Assembly: GCA_964401685.1 (NCBI GenBank)
Contig: CAYNZH010000031.1
Span: 1-20,369, forward strand
DNA: 20,369 nucleotides
Origin: DASRQK01 sp964401685
GTDB lineage: Bacteria; Bacteroidota; Bacteroidia; Sphingobacteriales; Sphingobacteriaceae
Direction: 5' to 3'
In this document: positions 14,605-20,369 of the stretch, piece after piece
Layout of the letters: the number at the start of each line of letters is the position of its first letter
Position numbering within the stretch: position 1 is the first letter of the stretch
Made by a program: the position numbers and the translations under genes
The notes under the pieces: generated by a model
Told to the model about the DNA's origin: nothing
Database searches by the model: none
Seen by the model: the letters and a program-made list of their open reading frames with translations, nothing else

Positions 14605-17600
14605 ATGAAAAGAAATGTACGAAAGCAACGCCATGCTTTCTTCGGAAAAACATGTGTCAGCCTGTCACTGGTCGTATTGATGGGGACCACAGGAATGGAT
14701 GCCCTTGCGGCCTCTCCATCTGGCGGACCATCCATGGCCTATGACTGGCAAGTTGAGCATCGCAGGTACAGTATTGCGCTCAAGAATTCTAGTCTGTCTG
14801 CGGCGATTAAAGCCCTGAGCAAACAGGACAAGAAGCACTTTATTTACAACGAGGACGTCCTGAAGGAATACACGAACCTGAATTTTGATATTCAGACCGA
14901 AACCTTTGAAGACGCATTGGAACTGATTCTGAAAGGGACCAACATCAACTACCTTATCGAGGATGATGTGGTGATTCTGAAAGCAGGAAAAGCCCAGGTG
15001 TCCGTCCAACAGTCTGCGATCATCAGCGGAATCATCCGGGACGAGGCCGGCAATCCACTGCCGGGTGTGACGGTTACTGTCATGGGTGGTGGACCAGCAA
15101 CGGCCAGCGATGAGCGCGGGCAGTACCGTGTGAGCGCGGAGCCTGGTCAGTCGTTGCGCTTTACGATGTTGGGGAAAAAGGCCTACGTTTTTCAGGTTTC
15201 CGCGAGCAACCAGTCTGCCCTGACCCACCATGTCATTCTTTCAGAGGAAAAACACAGCATGGACAACGTCGTCGTGACGGGATATCAGACCTTCAAGAGG
15301 TCGGAGGTACCGGGCGCGATTTCGAGTGTGAAAATGCAGGATTTGACCCAGATCGGTGCTGTTAGCGTAGATCAGATGCTGCAAGGAAAAATCGCCGGAA
15401 TGACGGTGACCGGCGTTGTCGGAAATCCTGGGGCACCGCCAAAAATCCGCGTTCGTGGGACTTCGAGCATCACCGGTGATCAGGAGCCTATCTGGGTCGT
15501 CGACGGCGTTATTTGGGACGAGCCCGTGCCTATCCGCAACCGGGATTTGGCCACTGCAGACGATCTTACACTCTTTAATATGGTCGGAGGCAGTATAGCA
15601 GGACTCAATCCCAATGATATAGAATCCATCGATGTATTGAAAGATGCTTCAGCAACGGCAATTTATGGTGTGAAAGCAGTAAACGGCGTAATTGTCGTCA
15701 CTACCAAGAAAGGAAGAGCCGGCGCGACGAGAATCAATTACACGACCAATCTGCAATCTCGTGCGCGGCCTGACTACAGCGACTTCAATCTGATGAATGC
15801 GGCTGAACGCCTTAAAACTGCGGAGGAAATATACCGCGCAGGTGCGATCTACCCCCGATTTCCTGGAAACACCAGTTATGAAGGGTTGCTTTTGCAGTTT
15901 TTGAGAAAAGACATTTCTCAACAGGAATTTGACCAGCAGGTGCAGGCATTGGCCGAAAATAATACCGACTGGTTTGACCTACTTTTCGAAAACGCACTCA
16001 GCCAAAACCATACGTTGAGTCTGAGCGGAGGATCTGAAAGGACCTCGTACTATATCTCGGGTGGATACTTTGACGAGCAGTCCAATGCACGCGGAGCGGG
16101 GTTGAAACGTTACAATGGAAATATCCGTATTGTCAATAAGTTTAGTGATCGCTTCGAAGCTGACGTAAAAATCGGCATAGGCGTCCGGAATAATCAGGGA
16201 TTCCACAGCTCAATCAATCCCTATGACTATGCGATAAATACAAGTCGGGCGATACCGGCATTTATGCCAGGTGGAGAGCGCTTCTTTTATGAAGTAGGCA
16301 ATCCGACATTGATCAATGGTACCAATCATTTTCACCACTACAATGTGTTCAATGAATTGGAACAGACTCATTCTTCTACCCATGCCAAGGAGATGAATGC
16401 GCTTCTCAATCTGCAGTGGCAAATACAGCCTTGGCTCGTCTGGAACGGAACCGCGGCCTACAATACAACGCAAACTCAGGCTGAGGATTGGGCTACAGAG
16501 CACTCCTACAATGTTTCTGCGGGAACTGATGCCTATGGAAACAGGCAGAGAGGCTACCCTTATGGGCTGTACCCGGTCGGACACGCCAACTTTGACCGGA
16601 GCAAACTTCCCTTTGGTGGTACCTTGTTGAACGAAAACATGAACAGTACCAATTATACGCTCAGGAATCAGTTGATTGCGGACCGAACATTCGCGGAAGA
16701 CCACAGATTTCAGTTGATTTTGGGTCAGGAGGTACGTAGTCTGAACTATTTGGGTGCAAAGGAACTACATTATGGTTTCTATCCTGACCGCGGGAAAATG
16801 GTCATTCCACCGACAACTACCGCTTATAAGGATTTTTTGAATTCCTTTAAACCAGTACGGTTTACAGATAAAGCATCAAACTATTTCTCCTTGTTCAGCA
16901 TTTTGAACTATACGTATAAAGACAGATACATTTTCAACGGAAGCGCGCGTTATGATGGTTCCAACCTCTTCGGTAAAGATGCAACCTATCGCTTCCTTCC
17001 GGTCTGGTCTCTGGCTGGAAAGTGGATCGCGTCGGAAGAAGACTTTTTACGGGATGTCGATGCAATCTCATTTATGGCTTTGCGGGGATCTGTGGGTCTG
17101 CAGGGAAATATTCGTTCGGATGCTTCGCCGAGCCTCGTGATCAGCATCAACGATCTGGACAGCGAAACGGGTAAATACCGAGCCAGCATTTCGTCCCTGC
17201 CCAATCCGGGCTTGCGTTGGGAAGAAACTTCGTCCTACAATCTGGGCTATGAAATGAGCCTTTGGAATGCATTCAACCTGACCTTTGACTATTATTATAA
17301 GAGAGGTCGAAACCTGATCATTGACAAGGCCGTATCACCGGTCATGGGCCGGAACAACATTCTTTTGAATGCCGGAAATATGGAGAATAAAGGAATGGAG
17401 CTCACTTTATCGGCATTTCCAGTGCGCGGTCAGGCGTTTTCCTGGAGCTCAACACTGATCGCATCACAGAATAGAAATAAGATTACCCGGGCAGATGTTG
17501 CTTCCGAAGGTTTAAGCAGCAAAGCAGAGCGTTTGACAAAACTGACCGGAAAATCGGTGATCGCCGGAGACGCTTACGGCACCTTGTACGCCTACCGCTT

Positions 17601-18297
17601 TGCGGGATTGAACGACCGAGGGTGGCCTTTATTTCACATTCAGGACGGCACACGTGGTCACATGAGTAGCGAAACCAATGTGGTGATGGATGCCATCGGT
17701 TCTTCAGAACCCATCGTTACCGGCGGCTGGGACAATACCTTTCGCTACAAGAATTTCAGCCTCGCTGTGTCCCTGAGCTACAACCTAGGCTATCACCGCC
17801 GCCTGCATGACTTTTATGCAGATGAAACATCAGCCACTTCTCTGCCAGACCACTTTGAAAACTACCCGCGGGAGTTTGCTCAGCGCTGGCGCGTACCAGG
17901 CGATGAAGGGCATTCGCAGATACCTGTGATGATAGACTTCATTGAGATGATTTCAGAGGGAGGGCCTCACTCTACGCCTACGGAAAATGGTTTTATCTAT
18001 TCCCTAAATTCCAATACCGGCATCCACATGCACGAATTGTACAATAAGAGCGATCTCCGTGTGGTGAAAGCGGATTATGTCCGCCTCAGAGCGGTAAATC
18101 TTTTTTACCAAGTGCCGCAAAATCTGTTGGAAAAGATCCGGGTGAGTCAAGCTACTCTTTCGTTGTCGGCTCAAAACCTGGGCTTTTGGGCACCAGACCG
18201 CGACCGATTTTATGGACAGGATCCGGAGCTTTTGGGCAACCCCTATGCGACTCCGATTCCTAGAATTTTCAACTTTGGTATCAACGTAAGCTTTTAA
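14605..18297 (+). CDS. SusC-type TonB-linked outer-membrane transporter with STN signalling domain
   Basis: A 1230-residue outer-membrane transporter. The order is a signal peptide (about 1-36, ending DALAA), an STN domain (about 55-125, YSIALKNSSLSAAIKALSK) that talks to FecR, a carboxypeptidase-like domain (about 137-213, ISGIIRDEAGNPLPGVTVTV), a TonB-box-like DNVVVTGYQ (220-228), a plug (about 233-370) and a beta-barrel ending FGINVSF. The SusC hallmark LKDASATAIYGVKAVNGVIV is at 345-364. The plug carries a stretch after WVVDGVIW (about 304-333) resembling the SusC subgroup found with SusD and zinc-metallohydrolase lipoproteins, in line with the downstream gene. The STN domain explains the length above 1,100. 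SusC forms a pedal-bin complex with SusD to import glycans, peptides or other large nutrients; the ligand here is unknown. Confidence 0.95.
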   Translation: MKRNVRKQRHAFFGKTCVSLSLVVLMGTTGMDALAASPSGGPSMAYDWQVEHRRYSIALKNSSLSAAIKALSKQDKKHFIYNEDVLKEYTNLNFDIQTETFEDALELILKGTNINYLIEDDVVILKAGKAQVSVQQSAIISGIIRDEAGNPLPGVTVTVMGGGPATASDERGQYRVSAEPGQSLRFTMLGKKAYVFQVSASNQSALTHHVILSEEKHSMDNVVVTGYQTFKRSEVPGAISSVKMQDLTQIGAVSVDQMLQGKIAGMTVTGVVGNPGAPPKIRVRGTSSITGDQEPIWVVDGVIWDEPVPIRNRDLATADDLTLFNMVGGSIAGLNPNDIESIDVLKDASATAIYGVKAVNGVIVVTTKKGRAGATRINYTTNLQSRARPDYSDFNLMNAAERLKTAEEIYRAGAIYPRFPGNTSYEGLLLQFLRKDISQQEFDQQVQALAENNTDWFDLLFENALSQNHTLSLSGGSERTSYYISGGYFDEQSNARGAGLKRYNGNIRIVNKFSDRFEADVKIGIGVRNNQGFHSSINPYDYAINTSRAIPAFMPGGERFFYEVGNPTLINGTNHFHHYNVFNELEQTHSSTHAKEMNALLNLQWQIQPWLVWNGTAAYNTTQTQAEDWATEHSYNVSAGTDAYGNRQRGYPYGLYPVGHANFDRSKLPFGGTLLNENMNSTNYTLRNQLIADRTFAEDHRFQLILGQEVRSLNYLGAKELHYGFYPDRGKMVIPPTTTAYKDFLNSFKPVRFTDKASNYFSLFSILNYTYKDRYIFNGSARYDGSNLFGKDATYRFLPVWSLAGKWIASEEDFLRDVDAISFMALRGSVGLQGNIRSDASPSLVISINDLDSETGKYRASISSLPNPGLRWEETSSYNLGYEMSLWNAFNLTFDYYYKRGRNLIIDKAVSPVMGRNNILLNAGNMENKGMELTLSAFPVRGQAFSWSSTLIASQNRNKITRADVASEGLSSKAERLTKLTGKSVIAGDAYGTLYAYRFAGLNDRGWPLFHIQDGTRGHMSSETNVVMDAIGSSEPIVTGGWDNTFRYKNFSLAVSLSYNLGYHRRLHDFYADETSATSLPDHFENYPREFAQRWRVPGDEGHSQIPVMIDFIEMISEGGPHSTPTENGFIYSLNSNTGIHMHELYNKSDLRVVKADYVRLRAVNLFYQVPQNLLEKIRVSQATLSLSAQNLGFWAPDRDRFYGQDPELLGNPYATPIPRIFNFGINVSF

Positions 18298-18308
18298 TAA
18301 AGATAAAA

Positions 18309-19736
18309 ATGAAAAAGAAAATAAATGCCATCTGCGCCCTGTGCTTGGGGCTATTGATCGGCACGGTATCCTGCACCAGTTTCTTGGAAGAAACGTCTCC
18401 AGACATAACAATTCCGACGACTGTGCAGCATTTTGAAGAATTATTATATGGAGAAGGTTATCCTATTGCGCAAACCGCGATTGCCGAGGTCCTTTCTGAC
18501 AATGCGCAGTTCAACTTCGGGCCATCGGACACCAGGGATTTCCGAGCCATCAATTTTATTCCCCTTTATCTGTGGGAAAAAGATGTAGAATTGTGGCAGG
18601 CCAATGTGCTTTCGCCACTCTGGACGAACTCGTACAGGGCCATTTCTGTCTGCAACCTGGTCCTTGAGGGGTTGGCCGAGCTTCCGCCTTCGCCAGAGCG
18701 CGATCATGTTCTAGGGCAAGCCCATGTTCTGAGAGCGCACCACTATTTTAACCTGGTGAACTATTTCGGAGAGCCTTTTAGAAAGGGAGGCGAAAATCGT
18801 CTGGGTGTTCCGCTCAAGACTACCGCAGTGGCTGAGGATATCAAATTGCCAAGAAATACAGTTGAGGAGGTCTATGAGCTTATCTCCAGTGACCTTGATC
18901 GAGGCATTATCATGCTGAAAAAAGACGATAATTCACCACTGAAAGGCGAAGTAAACTATGCCACCGCATTGACTTTAGCATCCCGCGTCGCACTCTACCT
19001 GGAGGACTATGAGAAAGTTCTTTCTCTGGGAAACCTTTACCTTGCCCTTCGGATTCCTATGATCAATGCATCGGACAACCTGGCTGATGGGAAATATGTG
19101 AGCGTTCAAAATAAAGAAGTTACCATGCTTTTCGGAGGATCTTATAACGAAATGTCATCGGTATTTTTGAACACACAATTGGCAGGCCGCTCGAGCCTGG
19201 TAGTCGCCGACGAAGTTTTTGATCTGTATCAAAAAGACCTGCGTCCTGAGGAAACCGATCAGCGTTTGTCCTGGTTTTTTACGACCAGTTCCAATGGACT
19301 GCGTTATCCTAAAAAGTCTGCAACCAACAAGAGACACGCTTACCGTGCCGCAGAAATCTACCTGAACATGGCTGAAGCACATTTTGCGCTCAATCAACCC
19401 GAGCAATCTTTGGAACTGTTGAACACGTTGAGACGCACACGGATTGACGGCTATACCGACAGGCAGTTTGCGTCCGTCGGCCTGACGGGACTGGAGGAGT
19501 TGATCGAAGACGAGCGCCGCCGGGAGTTTAGCTTTGAGGACCACCGCTGGTTTGATCTCAGAAGATACAACCGCAGCATCAGCCACGAGTACGTGAGAAA
19601 CGAAACGCATTACCGGGTGACGCTTAGCGAGAACGACTGGGGCTACACGCTGCAGGTCCCAATGGTTGAGCAGAACAGAAACCCGAACATAGAATTGATT
19701 CCCCACACGGATCGCCAACACGAGCAAATAAACTAA
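18309..19736 (+). CDS. SusD/RagB-family substrate-binding lipoprotein
   Basis: A 475-residue surface lipoprotein that forms the lid of the SusC transporter. The N-terminal signal ends in a relaxed lipobox TVSC (Cys22), followed by the typical SusD opening SFLEETSPDI. Family features include the TPR-like helices with GQAHVLRAHHYFNLVNYFGE (about 137-156), and the C-terminal RAAEIYLNMAEAHFALNQPE and EERRREFSFEDHRWFDLRR-like segment (here EDERRREFSFEDHRWFDLRR). The length is on the short side for SusD but complete. It starts 11 bases after the susC stop and is followed 7 bases later by the next lipoprotein gene, so all three are co-transcribed. Confidence 0.94.
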   Translation: MKKKINAICALCLGLLIGTVSCTSFLEETSPDITIPTTVQHFEELLYGEGYPIAQTAIAEVLSDNAQFNFGPSDTRDFRAINFIPLYLWEKDVELWQANVLSPLWTNSYRAISVCNLVLEGLAELPPSPERDHVLGQAHVLRAHHYFNLVNYFGEPFRKGGENRLGVPLKTTAVAEDIKLPRNTVEEVYELISSDLDRGIIMLKKDDNSPLKGEVNYATALTLASRVALYLEDYEKVLSLGNLYLALRIPMINASDNLADGKYVSVQNKEVTMLFGGSYNEMSSVFLNTQLAGRSSLVVADEVFDLYQKDLRPEETDQRLSWFFTTSSNGLRYPKKSATNKRHAYRAAEIYLNMAEAHFALNQPEQSLELLNTLRRTRIDGYTDRQFASVGLTGLEELIEDERRREFSFEDHRWFDLRRYNRSISHEYVRNETHYRVTLSENDWGYTLQVPMVEQNRNPNIELIPHTDRQHEQIN

Positions 19737-19743
19737 GTAAAGT

Positions 19744-20369
19744 ATGAAAACGAAATTAGCCTATTTACTTTTGTCCGTACCCTTGTGCTTTGCGGGGTGC
19801 AACAAAACATACAACGAACCATCCTTTGAGCTTTCTGCACCGGAGTATTCGATAGACACCTCTACTCCGGCAGGACAGCGAGCGATGGATTTCTATGAGA
19901 GAACAGGAACTTTTCTTCTCTATAAGGATCTGCAGGCCCGGGATTTTGCCTGGAACTTCAATGTGATCAATATCATCGCTCCCGAGATCGTTGAGATTCC
20001 GGAAACTGACCTCGGAGTCGTCTTTGATTTTCTGGACGAGCATCTGTTCTCCTATTACAGCGATGCGTACATGAAGGAATTATTTCCGTACCGCGTCCCT
20101 TTAGCCCAGTCCGTCATGGCAAATAACCGAACGTCAAACTTCATGGAATCAGAGGGCAGCATTCTTCTGAGCGACTTGACCCGTGAGTTTGTGGAACTGC
20201 CTGATGCGCAGCAGCTGACCTACGTAAGAAGTATGCACAACGTATTTCTAAATCTGGCGGCTAAAAAACTGGAACGCAAGCTGGAAGAAGACTTTTTCAA
20301 GCTCTCGGACTACAATTTTACCATTGCGTCGACTGCTGCGGATAAACCCAATCCAAAGGCCTTAGGGTA
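19744..20369 (+). CDS. Lipoprotein resembling SusCD-associated zinc metallohydrolases (partial, runs off the window)
   Basis: The frame is open from the ATG at 19744 to the window end (208 residues seen). It begins with a signal peptide and lipobox FAGC (Cys19). Position after susD, and the order of features (short N-terminal linker, FDFLDEHLFSYYSDAYMKEL at about 94-113, then FPYRVPLAQSV, then a helix with RSMHNVFLN at about 162-170), resemble the Bacteroidota 'substrate import-associated zinc metallohydrolase' lipoproteins. In those, as I recall them, the corresponding helix holds HExxH. Here that spot reads NVFLN (residues 166-170), and no HExxH occurs in the visible part, so it may be a non-catalytic relative. 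The family assignment is by eye and moderate; the C-terminal portion is not visible. It is the third gene of the susC operon, 7 bases after susD. Confidence 0.6.
   Translation, partial: MKTKLAYLLLSVPLCFAGCNKTYNEPSFELSAPEYSIDTSTPAGQRAMDFYERTGTFLLYKDLQARDFAWNFNVINIIAPEIVEIPETDLGVVFDFLDEHLFSYYSDAYMKELFPYRVPLAQSVMANNRTSNFMESEGSILLSDLTREFVELPDAQQLTYVRSMHNVFLNLAAKKLERKLEEDFFKLSDYNFTIASTAADKPNPKALG

Noticed and set aside
14665..15231. Minus-strand open frame of 188 codons inside susC
   Set aside because: Its translation has no recognisable domain and it lies opposite the well-supported STN and carboxypeptidase-like domains.
19155..19727. Minus-strand open frame of 190 codons inside susD
   Set aside because: It is a shadow of the SusD C-terminal coding region, with no family features of its own.

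Overview
The window looks like ordinary chromosome of a Bacteroidota bacterium, most plausibly a Sphingobacteriaceae-like member; the genus is a guess. The evidence is a SusC/SusD pair with its own ECF sigma factor and FecR anti-sigma factor, a TonB-receptor/DUF4249 pair, a DUF1080 lipoprotein, and several matches to the Bacteroidota housekeeping promoter (-33 TTTG, -7 TAnnTTTG). I see no rRNA, tRNA, CRISPR array, insertion sequence or phage gene, and no intergenic gap above 300 bases.

Layout. The left part (78-5987) is all on the minus strand: a TerC-family membrane protein, an acyl-CoA dehydrogenase, a membrane-anchored protein with three helix-hairpin-helix repeats, and a tolC-hlyD efflux operon that ends in a good intrinsic terminator at 3178-3213. 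A small NodB-type polysaccharide deacetylase (6022-6630, plus) diverges from tolC. Its 3' end overlaps the end of a minus-strand DUF4249 lipoprotein, which follows a TonB-dependent receptor by 3 bases (7461-9800). From 9866 everything is on the plus strand: a DUF1080 lipoprotein, purB with a -7 box only 4 bases from its ATG, and a two-domain Nfu/NifU iron-sulfur scaffold protein.

The right part (12706 to the window edge) is a nutrient-uptake locus: ECF sigma factor, FecR-like anti-sigma factor, SusC transporter with an N-terminal STN signalling domain, SusD lipoprotein, and a partial lipoprotein resembling the SusCD-associated zinc metallohydrolases. By the known logic of such loci, substrate arriving at SusC/SusD is sensed through STN and FecR, which frees the sigma factor to activate the operon. 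The substrate cannot be read from the sequence.

Most genes belong to recognised families, and I do not see a clearly new system. The points most worth checking are the last lipoprotein, whose expected HExxH site appears to read NVFLN; an ECF-like promoter between sigma and fecR; three GTGAC repeats spaced exactly 11 bp apart before the nfu gene; and the near-leaderless purB start.
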